Part shown: piece after piece, positions 35,780 to 49,658 of the stretch | Numbering within the stretch: the stretch's first letter is position 1 | Layout: the number at the start of each line of letters is the position of its first letter | Assembly (NCBI GenBank): GCA_949152475.1 | Contig: OX424567.1 | Location: forward strand, 22,779,402-22,843,401 | From: Terebella lapidaria | Lineage: Eukaryota; Annelida; Polychaeta; Terebellida; Terebellidae | Direction: 5' to 3' | Length of the DNA stretch: 64,000 nt | The notes under the pieces: generated by a model | What the model was told of the DNA's origin: nothing | The model's database searches: none | What the model saw: the letters and a program-made list of their open reading frames with translations, nothing else | Translations under genes and position numbers: made by a program

Positions 35780-36694
35780 TTTCGCTCTACGACTGACCGT
35801 TTCTGAGATACGGCAAACAGGAAGTGCTGAGTCCTCAAAAAAAAATTCGACACCAGAAGTCGTCTCGACGCAAGATACCCTCTAGACTAGTTAGTCTAGT
35901 GCCAGGAGGCCGGAATTGAGCTCCGTTTCGCTCTACGACGCACCATTTCCGAGATACGGCCAAACAGGAAGTGCAGAGTCGGCGAAAATAAATTCGACAC
36001 TAGGGGTCGTCTCGACCCAAAATACCCACTAGACTAGTTTGTCTAGTGCCAGAAGGCCGGAATTGAGCTCCGTTTCGCTCTACGACGCACCGTTTCTGAG
36101 ATACGGCCAAACAGGAAGTGCCGAGTCGGCGGAAAAAAATTCGACACCAGGGGTAATCTCGAACCAAGATACCCCCTAGACTAGTTTGTCTAGTGACAGG
36201 AGGCCGAAATTGAGCTCCGTTTCGCTCTACGACTCACCGTTTCCGAGATACGGCCAAACAGGAAGTGCCGAGTCGGAGAAAATAAATTCGACACCAGGGG
36301 TCGTCTCGACCCAAAATACCCACTAGACTAGTTTGTCTAGTGCCAGAAGGCCGGAATTGAGCTCCGTTTCCCTGTATGATGCACAGTTTCCGAGATACGG
36401 CCAAACAGGAAGTGCCGATTCAGCTAAAAAAAAAAATTGACACCAGGGGTTGTCTCGACCCAAAATACCCATAAGCCTAGTTTGTCTAGTGCCAGGATGC
36501 CGGAATTGAGCTCCGTTTCGCTCTACGACGCACCGTTTCCGAGATACGGCCAAACAGGAAGTGCCGAGTCGGCGAAAAAAAAATTCGACACCAGGGGTCG
36601 TTTCGACCCAAGATACCCCCTAGACTAGTTTGTCTAGTGCCAGGAGGCCAGAATTGAGCTCCGTTTCGCTTTACGACGCACCGTTTCCGAGATA
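35780..36694 (+). repeat. About 147-bp satellite, six to seven copies, unit 2
   Basis: Same array as in unit 1, with the same copy number and nearly all of the same unit variants in the same order, showing that the array was duplicated whole rather than re-expanded. Confidence 0.9.
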
Positions 36695-38156
36695 TGCATG
36701 AAAGCCTCAAGGATGAATCAGCAAAAATTCTTCCGAGCTCTAGGTCAAAGGTCGTTCGACGGAGTGATCCCAAAATCAATAGGGTTCTTCCTTGGTGGTA
36801 TATGAACTCCCATGCAGAGAATTCTTGCCATTGCATGAATACTTTTTGAGTTATTGCTCGGAAACCGAGTCTCAAAATCAACCTTGATTTCATCCTCACG
36901 GACCTCACGGACCCCGGAGCCGCCTTCAAAACAATAGGGGTCTTCCATGTAATATTTCTGACCAGTGGTGTAAATTTGGACAAGATCCGTTCAGGCGTTC
37001 CCGAGTTATTGATCGGAAACCAAAACGGCGGAAAGTAAAAAAAAAAAAAAAAAAACCAGACAAAACCATAAGGGCATTTCGGGCCGAAATGCCCTAATAA
37101 TGGCTATTAACACGATTTGGGCTGAAAAAAAAATTTTGTCGACCTGTTAAAACTTCAAAATGGCTGCCAAACACAGACCAAAGATTCAATGGCAAACAAA
37201 TATATCACATAGGTACAAAAAGGGAATCTTTTGAAACAGAAACTGAAGAGTTTTTGAGTAAATTTTCGTCAAAGTCGGAATCTTTTGAAACAGAAACTGA
37301 AGATTTTTTGAGTAAATTTTCGTCAAAGTCGGAAATCGGTAGTTTTTCGTCTAAAACGGCTGCCATTTTTAACAAATTGTGAACACGTTAAATTTGTGCA
37401 AAATTTCAGAAAAATTCACCCCTAAACTTTACCGGTAAATATAAAATTGTTCATGCTGTACGGACGGACGGATGGACGGACGTGCGTACGGCTAGACCCT
37501 TGTGTGGCCCTTACATGTTAAATTTCCTATCTGAATTAGCCACACAAGTACCCAAAATAGACATAAAAAAAAGAACTTCACTCACGAACAGGTATTGTGT
37601 GGCTTCTTCAGTCACACAAGTCTTGATCATAGTCATACAACATGTACAAGTATACTCTCCATGCCAATAGGTTGCCAATAGGTTATCGGACCATAGTTCC
37701 GGCAACCTAAAAATTTAGCTTTCACAAAATTTTAATTTTATTTTCTGATTGTGGAACTAGACTGGAAACCAATACAGGGAACATTCTTTTCCATATACAG
37801 ACTAGGGGTCACAGAGTTGCAGCACAAATTCTGTGGATCCATAGTCTCCAAGGGTATGTTAATTGCAACTGTGCACCTATACAAAATTAATGCATGTACA
37901 TTGAACTTCATTATGGTCATAAAATAATCATGATAATATATTGTTCATGTTTCAATGGTCTTTATCAATATAAATAAATTAAAATAATACAGTGATTAGT
38001 ATGCGCAGTTTCCTTCATTCATCAGTACATGTATTTAAACTGTTCCACAATAAATTTGATATAGAATGGGCACTAATTTATTTACTGTAAAATGTAGGAA
38101 TGTGGTTTTACACTAATAACTACATGTACATGTTTTATATACTATTAAATTTACAG
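36695..38156. repeat. Dispersed repeat and hairpins, unit 2
   Basis: Counterpart of 17867-19320: A-run, GGGCATTTC/GAAATGCCC hairpin near 37080, the twofold 54-bp repeat, GGACGGACGG tract and AATAGGTTATCGG hairpin near 37675. Confidence 0.6.
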
Positions 38157-40334
38157 TTAACTGTCCCAGTTGTGGTTATTCATCAGCCAAGGAGGAGATG
38201 TTCAACAGTTTGAGTGTCCCTGTGTCAAATGTAAGACATGCAATATGAGACAAGTGAGAAATGACATACTTTATAGTCAATAAATTCCACTTTATAGTCC
38301 CCCAAAAAAGGAATATGCTTTTACTCACATGTATGTGCAAAAATTAGCGCAGTACTGTGATTGTAATTGTTTCATATTCTCCATTGCTATATGAAAAATC
38401 ATCTTATTTGAAGTAACAACAAAAATTTGTCCAATCAGTGATATTTATTTATGATTTTACTTGTGAAAGGTGCGTTCTCTGAAAGACGCAATTGATAATT
38501 TCTGCACAGAAGAATGTGTATTATGCACATGTCCTGTATGTCCAAGCAATCACATGACGAAATTCACCAAAATAATGAAAGCTCCGAACTACCTCATTCT
38601 TCACCTCAAACGGTAATTCACTGGCAAATGGGATCCACTTGTTAATGAAATTATGCATGTTACTGTCGATCTGTGGCATGAAAAGCCAAAATTATGTGTA
38701 TGAATGGTGATAACATTTCAAACATTGTCAATTTGTCTCTCACAAGCCACCAAGAGAAAGTGTGATAATGTTTTCAATTCCATCTTATTTTTCAGATTCA
38801 TCGGACAATTGAGAAAGTATGCAGGCAATCTTGCATTTTCAGACAGACTAGATTTGAGGACATTTTTGTCAGAGGTGAATATACTGTTGTAACATGCAAA
38901 ATTATTCCTTGTTCATCATATAGTAGTATCTGATAATTAGCAATTTTTCAGTACACATATGCTCTATCTACAACCACTCCATCTATATACTAGTAAGCAA
39001 ATTTGGGAATTTTCTGACCCAAAAATATCTATTTTGACCTTTCAATGTCATCGAAGGTCAAATTCAAGGTCACCACACAAATAGACATACATGACTTCCT
39101 ATTTGAAAGTGCCAATATCTAAGCTCTATTTCAAGGTGTTCTACGAGTACAGTTGTTACAACTCCCATTATGAAGGGGAAAAGTGGCAAAAATCTAGTAA
39201 TTTTTTCAAACGGTTTGCCTAAAAACGGCCCAAAAATAATAGTTATGTCTGGTGCAAAAAATGTGTTATATTACCGACCCGTCGAACAATCAAAATAGCT
39301 GCCACATGCAGAACGAAGATTCAAGGGTAATGAAAATTATACATATCATAAAGGTACATAAGGGTTATATCTTGGAAAAAGAATATAAAAAATAATCAGA
39401 CAATTTTTGAGAAAATGGCTGCCAAAGTCCTAAATTGGCCATTTTTCGTTAAAAAAATAACCCCTTCTTCAAATATTTTTAGACATATTTGTGCAAAATT
39501 TCAGAAAAATCCTCCTGTAAATTGTATAGATAAAATGTGGGCGAACGACGGACGCAACGCCACAACAATAGGTTATCGGACAATAATTCTGGTAACCTAA
39601 AAAAATTAACTGCATTTGATACTACTGCCAATACGGATCATGACTCATCTGCTTCAAGGGTACTTTCTAAAGGTTCACATTTATCATAAATATATATTTT
39701 ACGTTTATATATTACAAACTATTTTCCAATCTTCCAAGTAAATTTTTCAGCAGTTGCGGTATTTATCATAAATCATTATCGGTAATCTCCTGCAGTACAC
39801 ATTTCGTCTTAACTCGTAGTATACTTGATTCCTTGCCTATAGTGGATATGGCAGTGTTTACATTGCTAAAAGGAGTATGAATCTCAAAACATGGGAAAAG
39901 CACTAACTTTCAGTTTCAATTTTTCAAAACACATAAATATTTCATTCATTTATGCATATGTAAGTTTAAAATTAAGTAGCTTGAAACTTCATTTCAGGTT
40001 GAATCATCAGTCACCTACAGACTATTGGGTGTCGTTGTACATTCCGGCTTCAGCATCCATGGAGGCCACTACCACAGCTACGTACGCCATGGAAACCTCT
40101 GGTACAGAGCTGATGATATCCAGGTACATGCATTTGTATCTTACTTGTAATTATATTGATGTTAGTGCACCTTTCATTCGTATTTGTGATGCAAAATTCC
40201 ATAAGCAAGATAAGATTATAGACGGTACACATGTTGTAGCTGACACTTTTTTTTGGCAGGTCAAAGAAGTTCCTCTACTGGAAGTGCTCAATTCTGAAGC
40301 GTACATGCTGTGGTTTGAAAACAATTCAGATTGA
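38157..40334 (+). CDS. Ubiquitin-specific protease, C-terminal half of catalytic domain, copy 2
   Basis: Exons 38157-38230, 38470-38612, 38796-38874, 39998-40123 and 40260-40334 (stop). The protein matches copy 1 except for one clear replacement before the His box (SSVIYRLL becomes SSVTYRLL). The zinc-ribbon cysteines, LKRF, the catalytic His in HGGHYH and the later Asp in YRADD are kept. As in copy 1, no exon with the catalytic cysteine is seen in the unit, so either both are truncated 3' copies or only the unit 1 copy could join an upstream 5' part outside the repeat. Confidence 0.85.
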
Positions 40335-41740
40335 AAAAGTACATTATACATGTACTCTATATTTTTCAACTCCTTTATATCATATTTGTTGATATTTGTA
40401 CAACAGCATCAGGCTGAAAACTTATATAAATTGATGTCATATTGGGTTCAACCATAACTTTTTGAACCAATTATTATGAGAACGTAAAAGAAATTAGGTC
40501 AGAATAAGTTAGGAAAACATGAGATGACACAAAACCTCCATACAAATAAATGTTACAGTAGTCATGATTTAAAGTTCATACCATGTGACGTTCTATCAAA
40601 AACAAGTTGTAATGTCATATATATAACATGCAAATTGTTCATAAGATAGAACTTGTAACATGGTTCGGCACTCTCCCTCTATCTTTATGTGAAGGTCCAC
40701 CAGATGGACTTCATAGATTCACTTCACACTATCCCTCGATTTCCGCAACATAAAAATTTGAGCATGGCATGCAAAATTTTGCATGGAGGTTCATAAAAGA
40801 GAGGGCGATAACCCTGCTGATTTTGGACTAAATCCATCAAACAACCTCCCTTAAATGCTCGAAAGCATATTTATTTAAGTAGTTTTCTTACGAGATCCCT
40901 GCATATCTTGAAAACAGTGCGTCAAAACGAGTCAGACTGTTTTTTGTGTTGTTGAGCAATATAAATGTCTTATGAATAAAATTTTAACCGGCCTGCAGTG
41001 TCATCATTTTTACCTTTTCTTGATAAGTTGTAAAAGATTCTCTGACTAAATTATATAGTATACTCTGATGTAGCTGCAGGCATTGCTATCTACATTATTC
41101 CAATATTTACTGTATATATACTAGTATAACCGTTATTCTTGTACGCATGTGTACCATCAGTCTCATTAGCCATTTGTGGAAGCATGGATAACATCGTGTG
41201 TATATTTCACTGCGAGAGTTCAATTCTGAATAAAGTCTACATGACTTATTTTGGTATGTACAATACTACATGTACATAGGTACCTATGTATGTTTTTTTG
41301 CTTGAAAGCTGAAATACAGATTACATGTAGCAAAGATAATTGTTTACTGTTTTAACAATTATCATCTGTGACATTAAATATTTTTGATTATATCAACAAT
41401 ATTTTTCAATTTTTAATGTCAACATATACATTTTGATTTTAAGATCACTATTGGAGATAAATGATCTGTCACAGCTGAAATAGGTGTTTTTCCATTTTTA
41501 CAATCTGACCTAACTTCACCATGTTCATGATATTGTGTTTGTTCAGGATGTTTGGTGTACATGTACAGTATGTGGCCAGTAAAAGAAAAAAGTACAAATT
41601 AACTAGTAATTAATGCTCTTGTGAAAACAATAAATATCACATTTTTCTATATATTATGTATATATTATATCAAACATGTGAACTAATAAACAGAAAATCT
41701 ATCGATTCAATTCTTGTTGTTTGTTACAAGGTGGCATATG
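40335..41740. other. AT-rich sequence 3' of the protease, unit 2
   Basis: Counterpart of 21504-22900; nothing recognised. Confidence 0.45.
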
Positions 41741-41789
41741 AAAAAAATTAGCCCTAGAGCTAATAAAGATTACAGGGCAATATATATTT

Positions 41790-42250
41790 TAGATCTTAGA
41801 CTTTTGTCTCTCGACCTTAAAAACAGGGTTATTTAATGGTCACGACATTATTCTACTCATATCATTTGCTATATGTTCGCAATGGATTCCTAAGCTGTGA
41901 AGTCGATAATAAACGAGATATTGGCCATTTTATGATCTGACCTTGAAAATGAGTTCAAATGTCAAATTCAAAGTCACCAGATTATTCGACATATATCATT
42001 TCATATATGTTAACTATGGATTCCTGAACTGATTCCGATAATAAGTGAGATATTAACCATTTTTTATCAGAGGGTGAAAATGAGGTTAAATTCAAGGTTG
42101 CCAGAATATTCAACACATATCATTTAGTATATGTTCACTGTGGAATCCTAAGCTACAAAGTCGATAATAAGCAATATATCAGCAATTTTGTGCTCTGACC
42201 TTGAAAATATTGCTGCTTCACTGGCGACCAAGGTATGCCAAATTTGTCAG
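41790..42250. repeat. AGGTCA-type tandem repeat, unit 2
   Basis: Counterpart of 22960-23420, with about three diverged units. Confidence 0.7.
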
Positions 42251-42738
42251 CCCATGGCCCAAGACTACCTAAAAAAACATCCTGGACTGGTAATAATAAC
42301 AGTTTCACTGACCCAGGTGACCCGAAATTTTTTGTCTGACACTCTAAAATATCGTAACGGTTGTAAAATATGTCATTTGTCAATAATATTATAGTCATCC
42401 GTATCTTTGAGTCATGAGAGTGATACGCCTCAGCGTGAGGGCCGTGAGACAGCTGACTGTGAATAAATGATATGCACAAATTAGGTTGAGTATGTCAATT
42501 TATTTGCTTAATATATACTACAACTCCACTACATATCGCCATGCATATATTTTAATTTTACTATTTTGTTGGGTGTGACTATTCATTGTTGGCCCAGTAA
42601 AAGTTGCTCTGGGCTGGTAATATCGGAATGTTTACAGGTCCAATGGTCCAGTTAATCTTTTCCGGCTTTGTCATACCCTGACTAGCGACAGTCGTCCATA
42701 CGCCCACAATGTGACATAATGACATGTACATTACATAG

Positions 42739-43206
42739 TAGTGGTTCCACGATTAGAGAAAACTGTAATCGATTAATCGTTGCCTTCTAACCGAATCGTA
42801 ACCGATTAATCATTACTGATGCCAGTTTTGTTTACAGTCAGATACTGACTGATCGAAGAAGTCTAAACTGACAGGTTGACCAGCTAACATTGATTAACAC
42901 GGAAGATAAGTTTGAGGCATCGTGTTCTGCACAAGTCAAGTAATGAAACACTATATTAGTATACATTTTCAGCTTGATTTTGCTAGCCCCACGGCCTGAG
43001 AACAACGAATTGACAATCTGACATTCAGCATGTTGTTTTCGGGACGTGGGGCTAGATTTTGCAACCTTACATGATATATAATGGTAATATAATGAATTAT
43101 TATGCTGAATAAATTCACATTCGAGTAATCGATTACATATTTTTTAACCGATTAATAGCATTAAACCTAACCGCACACGGTAAATTGTCTACTCGTGGGA
43201 CCACTA
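42739..43206. mobile_element. hAT-type MITE, unit 2
   Basis: Same 468-bp element and same imperfect 8-bp flank (TTACATAG/CTACATAG) as in unit 1, so it was inserted before the duplication. Confidence 0.85.
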
Positions 43207-43214
43207 CTACATAG

Positions 43215-44060
43215 TAGGACAATGCCATCAACACTATTTCATGTCATTATTATTATGAAAAACTTAACCATGTTCACCTTGATTTGCGACATTTACCGTG
43301 AATCAGCGTGATTTACTGATTACGCATTCAACGAGGGTTCATACCCTAGCCCAGCCTCCGCGTCGATCAGGCTGACCCTAGCCTAGTCTATCACGGCCTG
43401 TAATACTTAATTAATAACTTAACATTTGCTCAGTCAGTGGACTGGAACATTGAATGGAACGTGCAAGATTTTATCGCCTACCTAAACACACTGTCACACA
43501 GTCATGTCACTGACCAGCCTGAGCTCCACGTCGCTCTGGCTGGGCAGTGACACATGTGTGCATCACTGCATCATGTGCATGGGATCGAATAGTCATATCT
43601 ACCCAGATCTACCCCGATTTCGGGTACCCGTCGATTCGACCTTGTCCTGGCTGTTAAGGAAATTCCCAACAACTTGAAAGCATCTGGTTTGATTAATATT
43701 TCACCTTCTCTTCTTGCGAATTTCACTGAACTTTAGCTAGAATCTAGTAAATATTTTCCTGATGGCGGTCATGAGGGCGATGAAAACAGCCGGATGCAGA
43801 TTTTATTACCGCCAAAATCGTGATTTTGAAGAGTGCTCCATCCAGCTAGGTCACTTAGCTCATGAATATTCAACACTACTTTACCGGATCCCCTTTTCCG
43901 CTTACCTCCAGCATCTTTGGTTCCAGTGAAATGAACCGCCTGTCGAGGCTTCTCTCAAAACAATGACGTCACAGAAATTTACGTCATCAATGACGTTTCT
44001 GTCAGCCATGCACTGCCGAGTGGAAAAAAAAACTTGCAGATTCTCGGTGTTTTTGATGTT
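43215..44060. other. Noncoding sequence with CRE-like cluster, unit 2
   Basis: Counterpart of 24384-25229, keeping the TGACGTCA cluster near 43964. Confidence 0.4.
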
Positions 44061-45255
44061 ATAGACGTGGAATCAATACACAGTATTAAGTATTCCCAGC
44101 AAACAAAACAGAGTCCGGGGACAGAAAGTCATATCAGGCATACGAAGTGGGAGAAAACAAAAATGACAGGGAAACACATGAATCCCCAAAAATGGCCATT
44201 AAGAGAGGTGTTCCGTAAAGAGTGAGCATTTCCTGCCCCACTAGTGGTACCCGTCATGAATTCCCCAAAATTAACATGAAAACAGATCTATTTGCATGGC
44301 AGACATGGATTTGGTGTATTTATCAACCAGATCATGATGACGTCCATAGAATTTCTCAAACGCAGCTATAAGTCTTGGTATAACATATCCTTGTCGCAAC
44401 AGTTTAGGGACTAGCTGGGCACTTCGATAGGCAAAGTCCTCATATTTGCAACTAGCTCTGGAATATCGTATAAGTTGAGAAACAAACACACCATATGCCG
44501 GTGACATAGGAATCTTGCTGCGTAGAAAAGGGAAATTGACTATGGAAAATTTGAAATCATTACGTTTGTCATAGTCTTAACTATGATAGTAATAACAAAC
44601 ACTGTTTGCCGTTTAGCCCAGATGCTTTCTTGTGACATGGAACGAGTAAGATGGTTCACCAGCAATGTGATCTTTTGTTAAAGTAGTGTTATACACCCAC
44701 AAGAAACCCCCATAAACATGTATCTGACCGATACAACCACAACTAGTTAATAAATCAAATGACTTGTCTGAGTTGGGTTTTTATTGCGGCCCAGGAAAAA
44801 CACAGAGCTAAAAACTCCCGAAAGAGAAAATTGCTCTGAGAAACCTGTGTCCAAAGTACTAGCAATAAAAGCAACTAGACCGGAATCTTGGACCTGATTC
44901 CTTTTGGAAAGTATAAGTTTACAATACGAAAGCTGGGCTAGAAGTGACCAATTTTCCTTCTCTAGAAAACCTCAATACATTGAGCAATACCCGTAGAAAC
45001 GCCCTTACACACACTGACCAATCAGGCCCACCCGTTCCACCCCAATGCATTGAAACAACCCCATACAACATACAATGAAATATACAAACACCACCGTGCA
45101 GACAAACGTTTCCCCCTATACGTTGTAACGTGGGAAACTTCATTAATCTAGTTGACAGGTTAGAATCATTATCTCCAACCTCAGGTCTAGATAGTTGGAA
45201 AAATTTGGCGGAGTTTGTAGTATCCTTAATTTCAAGTTCGTTAGGATATATGATA
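44061..45255 (-). mobile_element. Penelope-like fragment with nested insertion, unit 2
   Basis: Counterpart of 25230-26444, again interrupted by the roughly 570-bp unclassified insertion (about 44574-45143). A short deletion removes part of the 3' UTR near 44117 relative to unit 1. Confidence 0.83.
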
Positions 45256-45888
45256 GGGCCTGCACGATTAATGGGTTAACCGCCTACGACTAGCATTTTT
45301 TAATAACCTCGAATAACCGGCTGTTAAATCTCCAAACGATTAACCGGTTAACCGTCAAACACCGGTTAACTGTCTTTTATAACCTTGATCAGTGATCACC
45401 AACCCGTCTGCTCAGGCTCCTGACAGTCTACCGACAGCCGTACCCGTCCACAATCTTGAATATTCTCATTACCGTATTATATAGTACACAGTACACAATT
45501 TTTGCAGCGGAGAAAAAGCATAATTTGCCGGGTAGGGGAGGGGGTATATTGTATCCCCACAGCCAGAACAGTGAGAACATCACCAATAAGTTTAGATTAC
45601 CTCACTCCGTTTTCAACTCATCAGAATATTAAACAGAATGTTTGAAACCAACACCATAATATAATTAATGAAAATAGATGTGCGTGATACCACTTAAAAT
45701 TCTGATGTCTAATGTTTAATTGAACCTTGAAACTCACAGTATTACGGTACCGGAAGTATTTCCACGAAAAGGGGAAAACCCAGGCTAATCAAAACTCAGA
45801 AGACAAAACAAAATCATACTTTCCTAAATCATAAGTTTGTTACAGTTAATCGGTTACGGTTGGGTTAATAGCCCACGGTTATTTTTTA
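45256..45888. mobile_element. Possible hAT-like MITE between inverted Penelope-like pieces, unit 2
   Basis: Counterpart of 26445-27053, longer by about 25 bp near 45545 (a stretch with GTATATTGTATCCCC that is missing in unit 1). Confidence 0.45.
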
Positions 45889-46681
45889 TGCTCATATGAA
45901 ACAGATTTTATCCAACATTTACAACGAGGAGGTTCTAAGAAACTAACATGTAATTTTAATTTCACTTTCCGTTACATAGATGATGTATTGTCGCTAAATA
46001 ATCCCTAGTTTAGTGATTATTTGGATGTCATATATCCTAAGGAACTTGAAATTAAGGATACTACAGACTCCGCTAATTTTTCCAACTATTTAGACCTGAG
46101 GGTGGAGATTGATAATAATTCTAACCTGTCAACTAGATTATATGACAAACGTGATGATTTCAATTTTTCCATAATCAATTTCCCTTTTCTAAGCAGCAAC
46201 ATTCCTATGTCACCGGCATATGGTGTGTTTGTTTCTCAACTTATACGCTATGCCAGAACTAGTTGCAAATATGAGGACTTTGTCTATCGAAGTGCCCAGC
46301 TAGTCTCTAAACTGCTGCGACAAGGATATGTTTTACCAAGACTTATAGCTGCGTTAAAGAAATTCTATGGACGTCATCATGATCTGGTTGATAAATACAG
46401 CAAATCCATTTCTGCCATGTAACTAGATGTATTTTCATGTTAATTTTGGGGAATTCATGACGGGTGCCACTAGTGGGGCAGGAAATGCTCACTCTTCCCG
46501 GAAAACCTGATCTCACCTCCTAATGGCCATTTTTGGGGGCTCATGAGTTTCCCTGTCATTTTTTATTTCTCTCACTTCGTATGCCTGATATGACTTTCTG
46601 TCCCCGGACTATGAGATTGGATAACGGACCCTGTTTTGTTAGCTCGGAATACTTAATACTGGGTATTGATTCCACGTCTAT
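45889..46681 (+). mobile_element. Penelope-like fragment, opposite orientation, unit 2
   Basis: Counterpart of 27054-27847, encoding the reverse transcriptase C-terminal part and 3' UTR on the plus strand. Confidence 0.85.
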
Positions 46682-47705
46682 AGGTTACTGGGCTGCATCG
46701 CGTGATGATTCATTGTGACGTTTCAGTGTACATTGTTATTTCACGTCCAAACGCATTTTAGACCAGTACCTTTGAATTATGAAGCAAAAGTGTTGAACCA
46801 AACGTAAAAAAGTTGTGCACGGATGATGTTTCCGGCATAGGTTATCACACTACACGGAATCACTGTGATAAAGGGTGATATCAGAGCTATTAGTGTGTGT
46901 AGTAATCTTCGATCCATACTTCACACCGAGTGGTAACATCAAAATTACAGAATCAGAAACATGACGGAATATGATAATAAAATCATAACGCACACACACG
47001 AGACCCGAGACTGTTCTCAAATCAAGGCTGTGAACCGCGTAATACGTGTTGCCTATTTGTCTAGGAATTGTGGTAAATATATCGGAAAATATGTTTGCAA
47101 TATGAATCGGAAATGTCAATTGTGTTATGCCTGTCTTAAGCATTTTAGTATCCGCCCAAAGGGCATCGCCGTATTTTACTCAATTAAGAGAAGGAATGTT
47201 AGAAAAATATATATGATTGTTCACAAGGGGTGCATCATGCCAATTATCCGGGCTTTGCCCGTATATACTACATCTATATTCATACTAAAGTCCTTTCTTA
47301 ATTAAAAGACACCAACGTTTGGTGTAATATCTCCAGTTGTATGCGCTTTAATTTTACCAGACCAAAAACAAAGTGAAAACAAGCCTTTGACCAAATATGG
47401 TATAATGATATTTTGCTTATGAAGAGCAATGGGTCATTGTAATATAAAAATATTTGATTCTGAATGGAGATTTAACATGGGCTTTATGGCGACCAATTCT
47501 GCTTCCCTGTTGGTTGGGTTTTTGAAATGGAACAGCCTTATTATACAGAATGCTTGAGGGACCGTCTCACCAATAGTACAATACAACAAACGACAGGTGC
47601 TTATTGCTATCATATAGTTTTCCTTTTGCGTGATTCTCACATGAGGTATAATATATGCACATATACCATTTCTCGTTATAACAATCCTGATATAAATACT
47701 AGTAC
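46682..47705. other. Noncoding sequence at the right end of unit 2
   Basis: Counterpart of 27848-28860, then directly joined to unit 3 at ACTAGTACCAACATG. No gene recognised. Confidence 0.45.
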
Positions 47706-49658
47706 CAACATGTACCAAGCTCAAGCAACAGACAAGCAGATGTCGATTGACGTCACGGGGAATCCATAAGCCCCTGTTTGGGAATGAAATGAATTGACAC
47801 AGATTTGTAAATTTGAACAAACCTCGGCCATACGCCATAAGTTTGTGCAGTTATCAAAATGATCATGATGACATTGATATAACTTTTTAAAGATAATATG
47901 ATGAAAAATAGTCCAAAGTATTTGTCGTATAATTCTTTTTTCATTTGTACTGCATGTGTAAAGATTTTGGAGGATTTTGAATGCATTTTGAACAGTTCGA
48001 ATGATACGAAAATAAAATATTAATACTTTTAAGTGTTTTTTGTTTGATCTGAACATGGGTTGGATATGACGCACTGATGATGCTTCAGGCAAGATTTATT
48101 TTTGAAGATACATTTATTTTCGTGATTGACTTCCCCAATATTCCGCTGATGCTTCAAGTTCAGGCTGCGGATTAAATAATATACATAGATGTGGGGGATC
48201 AATCTCAGAGCGCGACAATAGTTGTCACCAAACTCCACTGATATATTTCAAACTAAAATGTATTTGCACAAGAATTTTTAATGAAAATACATTTATTAAT
48301 TGGGTTCAATTTTGTTTGATGGCGTGCTGATTACCTCATGCTAAGGCATGGAAACACCAGGCAACTTTGCGGATGCTGTTGTCGAAGCAGCAGCCCAGAC
48401 ATTCGCACTCCTGTCTTGTGATGCCTCTCCAGCCACAATTGAGACGGTCAGCGGGGACAGTGAATTCTGGACAAACTGTAATAAATCACAGAACTAGTCA
48501 TACAACCAGTCAATCGCAATTGAAAAAAAAGTTTGTGTAGGTTTGTTTACTAATTCACGCACCTGCTTTCCGTTTCAGATCTTCATTCCCTGGAAACAAA
48601 ATGAGACTATATATTTTGTTTCAGTCGACACCGTAGATACATATCGATTGTCCCCTAAATTTTTTCTCAGATTCCGTCTTGTTGAATCTTGAGTCCACAA
48701 CTAAATATATATGGACTCACAATAACGAGTTACGGTATGCTGGGATTCAAGGAAGTACATCAGGCATTATTTGAGTTCTTGGTCTAGATTCTGTAACTTT
48801 AAAATCTAAGACCAAGATAGTATTTCCTACATCACATATATAAGGTCCTCAACAGACGTCATGGGAATATCCTCTATCAATAAATCTGGACCTGCTTCAT
48901 AGCAGTGGTACGTCTTCCTCCGCTCCTCCCAGCAACAGAGATCGCCCTTATCGGTGCACTGTTGCTGATCTTTCGGTATGAATTCATCTGGAAATCCTTC
49001 GAAACACTGTCTTCTAACTTCAGGGTGTACCACGCATCTACACTCTGTATAGGAAATAATTTTGCCACTGCACAAGTAGGTTATTCTCGGAACATCGCAC
49101 CCAACCTGCCCTTTTATAGGACCTTTTTTATATAGTATAAAACTGACATTAGGTGTAGTATAGTTCTGTACGCTAACCCACCCTTAAATTGCATCACCAG
49201 CAGTCCATACCTTTGGCGCAGTACCTGTCGCTCTCGTCCTCGTTGTTCATGCAGCCGCCCCGTCCGTTACACATCCAGCTAATGGGCACACACTGTCCGT
49301 CATCACACTTGAGTTGGCCTGCGTTACACGGCGGCTCACCTTAGAGGAAATAGCGCGGTAGAGTGGTGTCAAATTACATATGAAATGATCTTGCATTGAT
49401 TTGAGGATAATGAGACTCTTTAGTAAGACCACACTAACCTATCTGACAATGACAGATGGTCCAAAGCACCGAGGCGAGGCTGATAAATACCACATGTTTG
49501 ACCGCTGCAATGAACGTACATGCAAAGTAACTGTATTTTCAGTGATCAGTCTGATTACATATGCATCGTCCAGTAATTGGGCCGTTTGCATTTGTGTGTG
49601 CGTTTGATGCCAAAACGTTCCGGTTAACCCCAAAAGTTGGAATGTTAATAAACATAAT

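Larger units (their letters stand above)
31485..47705. repeat. Segmental duplication unit 2
   Basis: Second complete copy, about 16.2 kb from GCTCAAGCAACAG (31501) to the same motif at 47718. Its left 1.1 kb matches unit 3 almost perfectly; from about 32690 rightwards it matches unit 1 almost perfectly. It lacks the two unit 1 transposon insertions (10813-11775, 12471-13300). Confidence 0.93.
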
